From Longimonas halophila (lineage in GTDB: Bacteria > Bacteroidota > Rhodothermia > Rhodothermales > Salinibacteraceae), in assembly GCF_002554705.1 (NCBI RefSeq), contig NZ_PDEP01000004.1, positions 205,316-269,315 of the forward strand: 64,000 bases of DNA, given 5' to 3'. Position numbers and translations under genes: made by a program. Every line of letters begins with the position of its first letter. The first letter of the stretch is position 1. This document shows positions 44,476 to 53,788 of this stretch, in pieces. Below the pieces are notes generated by a model, which made no database searches, was not told the origin of the DNA, and saw only the letters and a list, made by a program, of their open reading frames with translations.

Positions 44476-45135
44476 TCAACAGAACCCCACCACGATTTCG
44501 GACGGAAACGTGCGCTGCACGATGCGGGTGCGCCGTACATCGGCGAATCCGGCCTTGCGCATGGATGGGGCCAGCGTGATACCGCGGCATCCGCCCAGGA
44601 GTGGAGGAAAGAGGGCGTAGAGCGTGTCCCACAGCCGCTCGGTCCAGTGCGTGGGCACGGTCATGTTGATGCAGACGCACCGCCCACCCGGCTTCAACAC
44701 GCGCCGAAACTCGCGTAGCACGGTCGTGAAGTCCGCCACCGGTAGCATGTCGAACATGTAGCTGTTGAGCACGGCGTCGAAGGTGTTGTCGGGATACGGC
44801 AGGGCGTACGCGTCCCCCAGGCGCAGTCCGAACCGCTGATGCGGCGCGGTTTGCATGCGGCGGGCCGTCTGTCGCAGCATAGCAGGTGTGCGGTCGAGGC
44901 CCTCGGTCCAGCCGTCGGGGTTGGCGGACACCAGTTCGGTGAACGAGAGCCCGGTGCCTACGGCCACCTCCAGCACATGCTCGCCGTTCTGCACTGCGAG
45001 TTGCTGCAATCCGAAGGCGCGGGCCTTCGCCTCCACCAGAACCGCAAGCCAGTCGTGCGTGGGGGCAATGGCCGTGTAGACATATGGCACTGCTGACTGC
45101 GGCATGCGGGCGGGCTGCATGGAATCGTGTTGCAT
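44476..45135 (-). CDS. Class I SAM-dependent methyltransferase
   Basis: A 219-residue enzyme of the UbiE/Coq5-like type. Motif I is HVLEVAVGTGLSFTELV, motif II FDAVLNSYMFDMLPV, and LREFRRVLKPGGRCVCINMT is motif III. The N terminus (YDx-like YVYTAIAPTHDWLAVL) and C terminus (GFADVRRTRIVQR) fit small-molecule methyltransferases. The substrate is unknown. The ATG at 45135 is chosen; an ATG at 45120 is possible. Confidence 0.87.
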   Translation of the reverse strand: MQHDSMQPARMPQSAVPYVYTAIAPTHDWLAVLVEAKARAFGLQQLAVQNGEHVLEVAVGTGLSFTELVSANPDGWTEGLDRTPAMLRQTARRMQTAPHQRFGLRLGDAYALPYPDNTFDAVLNSYMFDMLPVADFTTVLREFRRVLKPGGRCVCINMTVPTHWTERLWDTLYALFPPLLGGCRGITLAPSMRKAGFADVRRTRIVQRTFPSEIVVGFC

Positions 45136-45576
45136 GGCAGTTAGGCGTTGTGGGGGGATGCGAAGCGGATCGGCGTACGTGATAGCGTGCAGGCAGGTTT
45201 GCAGAAGGGGAGAGACGTTTTTAGTAACTTGTAGCCTGGGACTGGTATTCCGACAGCGGTCGGAAGGACGTCCCGGGCGGTGTTTAGGCCAAGTTAGCGA
45301 GGCAGAGGGGCCGAAGGTCATGCTTCTTGTGCCATGCGACGAGAGAGCTAAACAGATTAACCAGATACAGCGGGGAGCTTTCTGCCTCAGGGAGTAGAGC
45401 GACAACAAACTTCGACAGCGTACCCGTTGCGCTGCGTCAAGCCCTGGCAAAACCGCTTCTGGAACTGCCCACGCGGGGCAACCCAGTCCGCTCCGCCCCG
45501 TTACGAAAAAGAAACCAATGGGCACGGCTTCGGTAGCGTGTTGCGGTGCCGTGCTCTCCGTAATTATACTGTTGCT
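45136..45576. other. 441-bp gene-free region between divergent genes
   Basis: No frame has a protein signature. It must contain divergent promoters for the methyltransferase and the VKOR fusion. A GGGGGGATGCGAAGCGG motif lies at 45152-45168. Several GC-rich hairpins are possible around 45240-45290, but no known RNA family (tmRNA, RNase P, SRP, 6S) could be matched by eye. Confidence 0.45.
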
Positions 45577-46791
45577 ATGTCTATCTGGAATACGTACCGT
45601 CCGTGGATGGAACGGACGATCTTTGGCTTTTCGCTGCTTGGCATGCTCGTGGTGGTCCACCTGGCCTTGCAAGAGCAACGCGGGTTCGACCGCGGCTGTC
45701 TGGGGCTGACCGACGGCGGCATGTCGTCTTCGTTTGACTGCGCCTCGGTGGTGGGTAGTGAGGCGGGGATGTTCCTGGGCCTCTCGAACGTGGTGTGGGG
45801 ATTCGCCTTCTATGCGACGCTGGCGGTGCTCACGTTCTTCGTCGTGCGCGCCAGCCGGATGCAGCGTCCTACTGTGGCCAGGCTGCGTGCCGGACTCGTG
45901 GGCACGGGCCTGCTCTACACCGGCTACCTGATGTATGTGCAGTTCGTTGAACTCGATGCGTTCTGCGCGCTCTGCCTGACCTCCGCCGCCATCGTGACCA
46001 CGATGGCGGGTGTCATCGCCGTTCCGCTGCTTTCTTCCTCATCGTCGTCTTCGCCTGCTATGTCTGATTCTTCTCGCCGCTCGGAATATAAGCTGCTCGG
46101 TGCGCTCGTTGCTGCGGCGCTCCTGTTTGCCGGAGCCGATGTTGCGTACTTCACGCAAACCGCGCCCGAATCGCATCTGCCGGCGTCCTTTGTCAGTGAC
46201 ACCGTCGATGTGCCCGAGGAGTGCCAGTTTGATGCGGAGAAGCAGCCCGTGCAGAACTGGCAAGGCCTTGTGCGTGACGACGATCCCATCGAAGGCAATC
46301 CCGATGCGCCGGTAACGGTAATCGAGTTCTTCGATCCGAACTGTCCGCACTGCGCGACCATGCACGACGTGATGGAGACCGTAAAGGCCGAGAACAGCGA
46401 CCGCGCCCGCTTCGTGCCGAAGCCGTTCCCGCTCTGGGAGTACTCCATTCCGCAGATCCAGGCGCTCTATGCCGCTGCCGAGGCAGACAAGTTCCACGAG
46501 ATGCTCGCCATGCAGTATGACAACCAGCGCCGCGGTGGACTCTCGGAAGAGCAGCTCCGCACCATTGCTGAGCGCATTGAAATGGACCCCGACATTGTGT
46601 CGACCCACCTGGAGGAAGACCGCCACCGCCAGCGCATTATGTATCAGCGTCAGCAGGGCATTGCAGCAGGCGTATCGAGCACGCCCAGTATCCTCATCAA
46701 TGGGCACTTTGTAGCGCCCGATTCGCGCTCGCCGGAGTGCTTTAAGGCCTTCATCGATGCAGCGTATGAGGCCAATACCGATGCGTCGTAG
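45577..46791 (+). CDS. VKOR-DsbA fusion, disulfide bond formation protein
   Basis: A 404-residue membrane protein. Residues 1-150 form a vitamin K epoxide reductase (VKOR) domain: four helices, loop cysteines in RGCLGLTDGG and FDCASVVGSE, and the quinone-side CxxC in DAFCALCLTSA. After a Ser-rich linker and another membrane helix comes a periplasmic DsbA-like thioredoxin domain with FFDPNCPHCATMHDVMETV (CPHC active site), cis-Pro in STPSILINGHFV. One polypeptide therefore both catalyses disulfide formation and is reoxidised by quinone. Such fusions are known in several phyla that lack DsbB. Confidence 0.93.
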   Translation: MSIWNTYRPWMERTIFGFSLLGMLVVVHLALQEQRGFDRGCLGLTDGGMSSSFDCASVVGSEAGMFLGLSNVVWGFAFYATLAVLTFFVVRASRMQRPTVARLRAGLVGTGLLYTGYLMYVQFVELDAFCALCLTSAAIVTTMAGVIAVPLLSSSSSSSPAMSDSSRRSEYKLLGALVAAALLFAGADVAYFTQTAPESHLPASFVSDTVDVPEECQFDAEKQPVQNWQGLVRDDDPIEGNPDAPVTVIEFFDPNCPHCATMHDVMETVKAENSDRARFVPKPFPLWEYSIPQIQALYAAAEADKFHEMLAMQYDNQRRGGLSEEQLRTIAERIEMDPDIVSTHLEEDRHRQRIMYQRQQGIAAGVSSTPSILINGHFVAPDSRSPECFKAFIDAAYEANTDAS

Positions 46792-46984
46792 CGCCAATGC
46801 GGCGCACGAACATGGTGTAGCGCAGGCAGGCACGGCCCGGAGCGCCCGGAATGGACGCTCGGAGCCGCTACTGGGAGCCCTCGCTTGCGCGACGCTCGAC
46901 GGTTGGGGCGCAACGTGTGTAACTGCATCCTGACATCCGTTTGATTGTCTTTCCTCTCGTATCCTCCTGTTTAAATAACGCTTT

Positions 46985-49030
46985 ATGCCAACCCCTTCTG
47001 TGTCAACTGAACCGCTTATTGAGCCGTCTGCGCTTGATCGCCAATCTATCAATACCATCCGTTGCCTGGCGATGGATGCCGTGCAGCAGGCCGAGAGCGG
47101 CCATCCGGGCATGCCGATGGGCGCGGCGGCCATGGCGTATGTGCTGTGGACGCGCCACCTGAAGCATGATCCGAGCGATCCGGATTGGGCCGACCGCGAC
47201 CGCTTTGTGCTGTCGGCGGGCCACGGCTCGATGCTGCTCTATGCGCTCCTGCATCTGACGGGCTATGACCTGCCGCTCGATGAGATCAAGAACTTTCGGC
47301 AGTGGGGCAGCAAAACGCCGGGCCACCCCGAGGCGCACCTAACGCCGGGTGTGGAGACGACCACGGGTCCGCTGGGACAGGGCTTTGCTACGGGCGTGGG
47401 CATGGCGATAGCCGAGCGCTATCTGGCCGCGCACTTCAACACCGAGGAGCATCCGCTGGTGGACCACTACACGTACGGCATTGTGTCGGATGGCGACCTG
47501 ATGGAGGGTATTTCGTCGGAGGCGGCATCGTTTGCCGGGCATCAGGGCTTGGGGCGGCTCATCTATCTGTACGACGACAACGAAATCTCGATCGACGGCT
47601 CGACGGATATTGCGTTCACGGAGAACGTGCCGCAGCGCTTTGAGGCGATGGGCTGGCACGTGCATACGGTGGACGATGGCAACGACCTGCGGGCGATTGA
47701 CCAGGCGATTCGTGTGGCCAAGAGCGAGACGCGGCGTCCGTCATTGCTCTGCGTGCGCACCAACATCGGCTACGGGAGTCCCAACAAGCAAGACACCGCT
47801 GCCGCGCACGGCGCTCCGCTGGGTGAGGACGAAATCGCTCGCACCAAAGAAGCCCTCGGCTGGCCGTCGGATGCACCCGCCTTCCACGTGCCCGACGAGG
47901 TAGCCACGCACATGCGCGAGGCCGTTGAAACGGGCCAAGAAGCCCACGCGCAGTGGGACGCGCTCTACGATACGTACGAAGCGGTGCATCCTGAAAAAGC
48001 GGCCACCTTCGACCGGTGGATGCGCGGCGACCTGCCGTCGGACTGGGATGCGGTGCTACCGACTTTTGAGACGGGCACCTCGCGTGCCACTCGCGCGTCC
48101 AGCGGCACGGTGCTCGATCATCTGGTTGACGATATGGGCGCGTACCTTGTCGGCGGCTCGGCAGACCTCACCGGCTCCAACAAAACGCACGTTGACGGAC
48201 AGGCCGACATGCAGGCGGATGCGCCGGATGGATCGTACGTACGCTTTGGCGTGCGCGAACATGCAATGGCCGCCGCCGCCAACGGGATGGTCCTGCACGG
48301 CGGTGTGCGTCCGTATGTGGGCACCTTCCTAATCTTCAGCGACTACCTGCGTCCGGCTCTACGCTTGAGCGGACTCATGGAGCAGCCCGTGACCTACGTG
48401 CTGACGCATGACTCCATCGGGCTGGGCGAAGATGGCCCGACCCACCAGCCGATTGAACATCTGGCGGCGCTGCGGGCGATGCCCAACGTGACGGTGATCC
48501 GCCCGGCGGACGGTGCGGAAACCGCCCAGGCGTGGCGCGCAGCGCTCGAAAACACGAGCGGTCCCACCGTGCTGGCCCTCACGCGACAGGGTCTCCCCGA
48601 GTTTGACCACAGCGGCGACGCTTCGGCAGAAGGCGTGCAGCGCGGCGCGTACATCCTGCGCGACCCCGACGGCACGCCCGATGCCATCCTGATGGGCAGC
48701 GGCAGTGAGGTGCAGCACCTTGTCGCGGCTGCCGACACGCTCGCCAGCGAAGACGACCTGGCGGTGCGCGTGGTGAGCGTGCCTTCGTGGGAGCTCTTCG
48801 AGGCGCAGTCCGACACCTACCGCCGCACCGTGCTGCCGCCGGAGGTCACCACCCGCGTGGCCATGGAGGCCGGCTGCACGCAAGGCTGGCACCGCTACGT
48901 GGGCGACCACGGACGCGTGCTGGGCATCGACCGCTTCGGCGCCTCGGCCCCGGGCGCTGAAAACATGCGCCAGTTTGGCTTCACGCCTGAGCATGTGGTC
49001 GATACCGTGCGCGAGTTGAAGCAGGCGTAG
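46985..49030 (+). CDS. tkt: Transketolase
   Basis: A 681-residue TPP enzyme of the pentose phosphate and Calvin-type sugar interconversions. [39 protein letters not shown] and [14 protein letters not shown] form the TPP/Mg site. [19 protein letters not shown] holds the catalytic Glu of the Pyr domain, and [20 protein letters not shown] the substrate His. Length and motif order match bacterial transketolase. It ends shortly before a GC-rich hairpin that may serve as terminator. Confidence 0.97.
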   Translation: MPTPSVSTEPLIEPSALDRQSINTIRCLAMDAVQQAESGHPGMPMGAAAMAYVLWTRHLKHDPSDPDWADRDRFVLSAGHGSMLLYALLHLTGYDLPLDEIKNFRQWGSKTPGHPEAHLTPGVETTTGPLGQGFATGVGMAIAERYLAAHFNTEEHPLVDHYTYGIVSDGDLMEGISSEAASFAGHQGLGRLIYLYDDNEISIDGSTDIAFTENVPQRFEAMGWHVHTVDDGNDLRAIDQAIRVAKSETRRPSLLCVRTNIGYGSPNKQDTAAAHGAPLGEDEIARTKEALGWPSDAPAFHVPDEVATHMREAVETGQEAHAQWDALYDTYEAVHPEKAATFDRWMRGDLPSDWDAVLPTFETGTSRATRASSGTVLDHLVDDMGAYLVGGSADLTGSNKTHVDGQADMQADAPDGSYVRFGVREHAMAAAANGMVLHGGVRPYVGTFLIFSDYLRPALRLSGLMEQPVTYVLTHDSIGLGEDGPTHQPIEHLAALRAMPNVTVIRPADGAETAQAWRAALENTSGPTVLALTRQGLPEFDHSGDASAEGVQRGAYILRDPDGTPDAILMGSGSEVQHLVAAADTLASEDDLAVRVVSVPSWELFEAQSDTYRRTVLPPEVTTRVAMEAGCTQGWHRYVGDHGRVLGIDRFGASAPGAENMRQFGFTPEHVVDTVRELKQA

Positions 49031-49064
49031 CGCGTCCCCTCAACCAACATTGCCACAACCCCGT

Positions 49065-49089
49065 AGAGGCGTCCCAGTAGGGCGCCTCT
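49065..49089 (+). terminator. Possible terminator hairpin after transketolase
   Basis: AGAGGCG (49065-49071) pairs with CGCCTCT (49083-49089) over an 11-base loop, 35 bases past the stop. A T-tract is weak (GGTTTGGGG), so efficiency is uncertain. Confidence 0.45.
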
Positions 49090-49134
49090 GCGTGGTTTGG
49101 GGTGCTTCTCCAGACTCTGATTCATGGCAAAGGC

Positions 49135-49160
49135 CTGACAGGTCTCCAAAGACCTGTCAG
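49135..49160. repeat. Perfect 11-bp palindromic hairpin CTGACAGGTCT
   Basis: CTGACAGGTCT (49135-49145), loop CCAA, then the exact inverse AGACCTGTCAG (49150-49160). It has no T-tract and lies 38 bases before the YdcF gene. The sequence resembles palindromic units seen in many Bacteroidota intergenic regions; this is from general recollection, not a search. Confidence 0.7.
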
Positions 49161-49197
49161 ATCTATTCCGCCTCCCAAACTACCGCAGCCCAACACC

Positions 49198-50028
49198 ATG
49201 TCCGTCTTCGCCGCCAAAGCCCTTAGCCTACTCATCCACCCGCTCGTGGTGGCGCTATTGCTGCTCAGTGCGGGCTGGGCGCTGGCGTGGCGATGGCCGC
49301 GCATCGGGCAGGTGCTCGTGGGCATGGGACTGCTCGTGCTTGTGGTGCCGTCGCTTCCGCCCGTGGCCGATGCGCTGTACAGATCGCTGGAGCAGTCGCA
49401 TCCGCCCCAAGCGGCCCGCGCGTTGCCCACCGCCGATGCCATTGTCGTGCTGGGGGGCGGCGTGGGGGCTCCGGTGCCGCCCCGCATCGATCCCGATTTC
49501 AACGACGCCTCCGACCGCATCGTGCACGCGTTTCGGCTCTATCAGGCCGAGCGTGCCCCGCGCATCGTGGTGAGTGGCGGACGCCTGCCCTGGGCCGATA
49601 CGCCGCCCGAAGCCTTTACCCTGCGCCGCGTGCTCATGCAGTGGGGCGTGCCCGAATCGGCGATCTGGACCGAGCCCGAGAGCGCCACGACCTACGAAAA
49701 TGCCCAGCGCACGGCAGAATTGCTTCGCGAGCGCGACCTCGACCGCGTGCTGCTCGTCACCTCCGCGGCCCACATGTCACGGGCGCTTGCCGTATTCTGC
49801 ACCGCCGAGGTGCCCGCTGTGCCCGCCCCCACCGATCACCGCGTGGTGCAGGGTCCACGCTCAGCGCTCGGCTACGCGCCCAGTGCCGCGGCGCTAAGCC
49901 GGAGCACTGGTGCAATCCGCGAGTACGTCGGATACGCGGTCTATCGCCTGCGCGGATGGATCGCCCCCGACGCCGTCACCACCTCCGCCCCGCCGTCCGA
50001 TGCACCCGTTGCTGCCTGCACATCGTAG
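49198..50028 (+). CDS. YdcF/ElyC-like (DUF218) membrane protein
   Basis: A 276-residue protein with two N-terminal membrane helices (ALSLLIHPLVVALLLLSAGW and VLVGMGLLVLVVPSLPPV), then a DUF218 domain: ADAIVVLGGGVG, APRIVVSGGRLPWADTPPEA, ESATTYENAQRTAELLRE and LLVTSAAHMSRALAVF. Relatives act in envelope biogenesis, such as ElyC in E. coli peptidoglycan work. The specific reaction is unknown. The start at 49198 is placed at the first helix; it overlaps the next gene by 29 bases. Confidence 0.9.
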   Translation: MSVFAAKALSLLIHPLVVALLLLSAGWALAWRWPRIGQVLVGMGLLVLVVPSLPPVADALYRSLEQSHPPQAARALPTADAIVVLGGGVGAPVPPRIDPDFNDASDRIVHAFRLYQAERAPRIVVSGGRLPWADTPPEAFTLRRVLMQWGVPESAIWTEPESATTYENAQRTAELLRERDLDRVLLVTSAAHMSRALAVFCTAEVPAVPAPTDHRVVQGPRSALGYAPSAAALSRSTGAIREYVGYAVYRLRGWIAPDAVTTSAPPSDAPVAACTS

Positions 50029-50503
50029 CCTCTGGTGCGGACTCGGTTGGGCCCTGAGCGCCGTGCTGCTCGTGCTGGGATTGAATCGGGGGGAAGCGAC
50101 AGTCCATCGTATCCCACCAGCACCGGTCGCAGACCACGCAGCGCCCGTCGTTCTTGCGTCAGATACCACCCAGCGGTGGAGCGATGAGGCCTGGGTGCCC
50201 ATCTATCGCAGCGCCAACGTGCAGTTTTCGTACCTCTTCTATCCCGAGGCGCGTGGCAACCGCAACGGCGTGGTGGTGCGCGTGCAGAACGACAACGCCC
50301 ATCCCATCTGCTACCGCTTCACCATCATCTTCCGCGGCCCCGATACCGAGCGCACAGCCCGCGCCCGAGGCACCGTCCCGCCGCACGCCCTGCGCACCGG
50401 CGACGCCGGTCTCTTTTGGGCCCCCTTCGATGATGACGAGCGTATCGGCGAGATCGGGCTACGTAGGGTGCAGGTGGAAACGTTCAATGGATGCCGAGAG
50501 TGA
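50000..50503 (+). CDS. Exported protein of unknown function
   Basis: A 167-residue protein with one N-terminal hydrophobic segment (GLGWALSAVLLVLGLN) and a C-terminal beta-rich domain (PIYRSANVQFSYLFYPEARG, VRVQNDNAHPICYRFTIIFR). No family is recognised. The ATG at 50000 overlaps the end of the YdcF gene, which suggests translational coupling. Its stop at 50503 is 12 bases from the convergent propeller gene. Confidence 0.6.
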   Translation: MHPLLPAHRSLWCGLGWALSAVLLVLGLNRGEATVHRIPPAPVADHAAPVVLASDTTQRWSDEAWVPIYRSANVQFSYLFYPEARGNRNGVVVRVQNDNAHPICYRFTIIFRGPDTERTARARGTVPPHALRTGDAGLFWAPFDDDERIGEIGLRRVQVETFNGCRE

Positions 50504-50514
50504 CAAGCAGACCG

Positions 50515-51711
50515 TTAGTTCGTCTCTTCCAACGTAACGACGCGCAGAACGGGAACCCCCGAGCGGCGGTCAACCAGGTAGAGCCGGTTTTCGGGGTCTA
50601 TCCATTCAAGCGAGACGTTGACAGCCTGGTTGATTGCCTGAAACTCCGTTTCACTGTGTTCGAATCCGTCGATTCGGCCCACATTGTGGAGCGTGCCCTC
50701 TGCGCTGAAGAGTTCAAGCTGGAGCTGTCGTCTTCCCGATTCGTCTTCAGACACGGAAAGGTGCACGATGCGGCCATCGTTCAGCAGCCCAACACCGCGT
50801 GAGGCACTACGGTATCGGGCTCCAATTCCGGCACTTGTAAACAGGCTAAAGGGACGGTCTGGAGAATCAACAATCTCGTGGGTAGCATGTCCTGGATTGC
50901 GCCCTTGCAGACGTTCAACAGTCCAGCCTCCACTCGCGTCACGCGTATATCGATAGAGCATGCCAGCATACAGCGTCGGCGCAAGAACCCGGGTTGGATT
51001 CTGTGGGGCTATATGGCTGCCCTCGAAAAGAAGCGGCGTTTGCATCAAATGTCGACTGAACGCATCGTTGGGTAGGGCCCATTCACCCGGCTGTCCCAAT
51101 GAGATTACACGCTGCAACTCTTCGTCGTAGACATGCAGGCGAGGCTGATCGGGGGCACGTTGGCCAGGTCCAGGCTGGTGGAACGCAATGAGTTGCATGC
51201 CAGGCAAGCGGTGCATAAATGGCACTGTAATCTGATAGTCAGCCCGCACCGGATATGTCGTAATCTGGTCGGACTCCGGAAGGGGGCGGCGATCAATGTC
51301 CTGGAAGGGCGCAAAGCGAGTGAAGCGGTTAAGCATCTGATCAAAAACAACAAGCTGTTGCTCCGAGTCCAGAGCAATTGCGCTGATATTCTGAAACTCC
51401 CCCGGCCCCTCTCCGCCACGTCCCAGCCGTCCAAGAGATGTGCCGTTTCTATCGAATACGCGGACGCTACGTCCCGGCCGGTTGCCTGTTGTGCGTCCCT
51501 CTGCCACATAAATGCGCCCTTCCCTGTCGGTTCGGATATGCTCAGGGTGCGTAAACAGATACGCGGGCGGAGCGGACTCATCATCCCCGATTACAAGCAC
51601 ATCAGACAGCCGAAATTGGGTGCTGATTCCGTTCTGAGCTTGAGTGGCGGACGGCAACGCTACGAGCGCACATACTATGCATATAGTGCGTATGTAATTC
51701 CAAGCCCTCAT
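50515..51711 (-). CDS. Secreted 6-bladed beta-propeller (NHL-like) protein
   Basis: A 398-residue protein with a signal peptide (ICIVCALVALPSATQAQ). NHL-type blades follow: HPEHIRTDREGRIYVAEG, VRVFDRNGTSLGRLGRGGEG, PGEFQNISAIALDSEQQLVV and IDPENRLYLVDRRSGVPVLR. Propellers of this type in Bacteroidota are mostly extracytoplasmic binding proteins. No ligand can be inferred. The start at 51711 begins the signal peptide; the longer frame is AT-rich leader. Confidence 0.8.
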   Translation of the reverse strand: MRAWNYIRTICIVCALVALPSATQAQNGISTQFRLSDVLVIGDDESAPPAYLFTHPEHIRTDREGRIYVAEGRTTGNRPGRSVRVFDRNGTSLGRLGRGGEGPGEFQNISAIALDSEQQLVVFDQMLNRFTRFAPFQDIDRRPLPESDQITTYPVRADYQITVPFMHRLPGMQLIAFHQPGPGQRAPDQPRLHVYDEELQRVISLGQPGEWALPNDAFSRHLMQTPLLFEGSHIAPQNPTRVLAPTLYAGMLYRYTRDASGGWTVERLQGRNPGHATHEIVDSPDRPFSLFTSAGIGARYRSASRGVGLLNDGRIVHLSVSEDESGRRQLQLELFSAEGTLHNVGRIDGFEHSETEFQAINQAVNVSLEWIDPENRLYLVDRRSGVPVLRVVTLEETN

Positions 51712-51989
51712 TTGTTTGGCGCGGTTTGGTATAGCTTTAAAAAACGGCGTGTGTGGACTTCTGACCTGCCCTCCGGCAGCGTTTTCAGCAGCTACCAAAG
51801 AATCCAGGAGATGGTTCAGGAATGGTAAGAGTATCAGCACATCCTAACGTCAGATGATCGGCAGCAACAAGCATGTATCATCAGGAGAGCTAAAAACTTT
51901 TCGCTGGCACGGTGCGTATTCCATGATTGCGCTTTCTCTGTGCAGACAGCGCTCTGTTGCCGTATCCTGTGCACAACCAGCCTGTTACT

Positions 51990-53609
51990 GTGGATTCTGA
52001 AACTGCGCGCCGCAATCATCGCGACGAGGTCGATCGCCGGCGCACCTTTGCCATCATTAGTCACCCCGATGCGGGGAAGACCACGCTCACCGAAAAGCTG
52101 CTACTGAAAGGCGGCGCGATTCACGAGGCGGGCGAGATCAAGGCGCGCAAGGCGAATCGCCACGCGCGCAGCGACTGGATGTCGATGGAGCAGGAGCGTG
52201 GCATCTCGGTCACATCGTCGGTCATGCAGTTTAAGCATCGCGGCTTTGCGCTGAACCTGCTCGACACGCCGGGGCACCGTGACTTCTCGGAAGACACCTA
52301 CCGCGTGCTCACCGCCGTCGACAGCGTGATTATGGTGCTCGATGTGGCCAGCGGCGTCGAGGAGCAGACCCGCAAGCTGATGGAGGTCTGCCGCCTGCGC
52401 GACATCCCCATCATCACGTTCGTGAACAAGCTCGACCGCTTCGGGCTGCCGCCGCTGGAGATCCTGTCCGATATCGAGGAGACGCTGGCGCTGGAGACCG
52501 TGCCGCTGTCGTGGCCCATCGGCATGGGCGATCGCTTTCGCGGCACGTACAATCTGTACGAGGACGAGCTGCATCTCTTCTCCCACGCCGATATGCAGGG
52601 CGAGCACGAACGCCTCGCTATCGACAGCCTCGACGACGAGCGCCTCGACGACATCCTGGGCGAGCAGGCCGACGAGCTGCGCTTTGACATCGAACTCGTG
52701 CGCGAAGCCGGCGACAGCCTGAACCTGGAGCGCTACCGCGACGGCATCCAGACGCCGGTGTTCTTTGGCAGCGCCCTCAGCAACTTTGGCGTGGGCGACA
52801 TGCTCGACACGTTTGTGGACATTGCCCCGCCGCCGCAGCCGCGTCCCACAACCACGCGCACCGTAGACCCCAACGAAGAGGCGTTCTCGGGCGTGGTGTT
52901 CAAGATTCAGGCGAACATGGACCCGCGCCACCACGACCGCATGGCGTTTGTGCGCGTGTGCTCGGGACAGTTTGAGCGCGGCATGACCGTGACGCATTCG
53001 CAGAGCGGCGATACCATGCGCCTCAACAACGCGACCGCGTTCATGGCGCAAGACCGCGAGGGCGTAGAGCGCGCGTGGCCGGGCGATATCATCGGCATCA
53101 TGAACCACGGCACGCTCAAGATTGGCGACTCGCTGTGCGCGGGCGATCCGGTCGAGTTTACGGGGGTGCCCAGCTTTGCGCCGGAGCACTTCCGCAAGGT
53201 CCACCTTGAGGATCCGTTCCGGGCCAAGCACCTGGGCAAGGGTCTTACGCAGCTCAGCGAAGAAGGTGCTATCCAGGTGTTTCGTCCGCTACGCGGCAAC
53301 GATTACATCTTGGGCGCGGTGGGCGAGCTGCAGTTCGACGTGGTGCTGGCCCGGCTCGAAGACGAGTACAATGTGGATGCGCGGCTTTCGGGCGTCAACT
53401 ACACGTGCTGCCGGTGGATTGAGGGCGATCCGACCATTGTTGAGGCGTACGAATCCGATGAGATCAGCAATCTCTTTCGCGATGCGAGTGGCGCGCTGGC
53501 GTACCTGGGCCTGAGCACGTGGCGCCTGGAGCGTATGATGGAAGACTGGCCCGAGCTGAACTTCAAGAAGACCAAAGAGCACGTGACGACCGAGTTGGCT
53601 ACGTCGTAA
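51990..53609 (+). CDS. prfC: Peptide chain release factor 3
   Basis: A protein of about 539 residues, a translational GTPase that recycles RF1 and RF2. RRRTFAIISHPDAGKTTLTE is the P-loop, RARSDWMSMEQERGISVTSS-like switch I lies at about residues 60-75, NLLDTPGHRDFSEDTY is the G3 motif and FVNKLDRFG the G4 NKLD. The C-terminal region matches RF3 (ELQFDVVLARLEDEYNVD). No ATG fits. GTG at 51990 gives a 15-residue tail before the P-loop region; GTG at 51969 and TTG at 51927 are alternatives. Confidence 0.95.
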   Translation: MDSETARRNHRDEVDRRRTFAIISHPDAGKTTLTEKLLLKGGAIHEAGEIKARKANRHARSDWMSMEQERGISVTSSVMQFKHRGFALNLLDTPGHRDFSEDTYRVLTAVDSVIMVLDVASGVEEQTRKLMEVCRLRDIPIITFVNKLDRFGLPPLEILSDIEETLALETVPLSWPIGMGDRFRGTYNLYEDELHLFSHADMQGEHERLAIDSLDDERLDDILGEQADELRFDIELVREAGDSLNLERYRDGIQTPVFFGSALSNFGVGDMLDTFVDIAPPPQPRPTTTRTVDPNEEAFSGVVFKIQANMDPRHHDRMAFVRVCSGQFERGMTVTHSQSGDTMRLNNATAFMAQDREGVERAWPGDIIGIMNHGTLKIGDSLCAGDPVEFTGVPSFAPEHFRKVHLEDPFRAKHLGKGLTQLSEEGAIQVFRPLRGNDYILGAVGELQFDVVLARLEDEYNVDARLSGVNYTCCRWIEGDPTIVEAYESDEISNLFRDASGALAYLGLSTWRLERMMEDWPELNFKKTKEHVTTELATS

Positions 53610-53788
53610 GCACGACAACGCAGGCTGATCCCCGGCGATCGTCGAAGCCCGCTAAACAGATACGGACCGTTCGCCCCGGGGAGGGATGCTGTCAGGGCAT
53701 CGTTTCTTTCCCTATGCATTTCTGCGTCCAGCGGACCCTGTTGGACGCGCACGGGGCGTTCCTGCAGTGCTGATGCACGACAGCACGT

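Noticed and set aside
46792..46984. TPP riboswitch before transketolase
   Set aside because: No THI-box core (CUGAGA with its partner) was found in the spacer.
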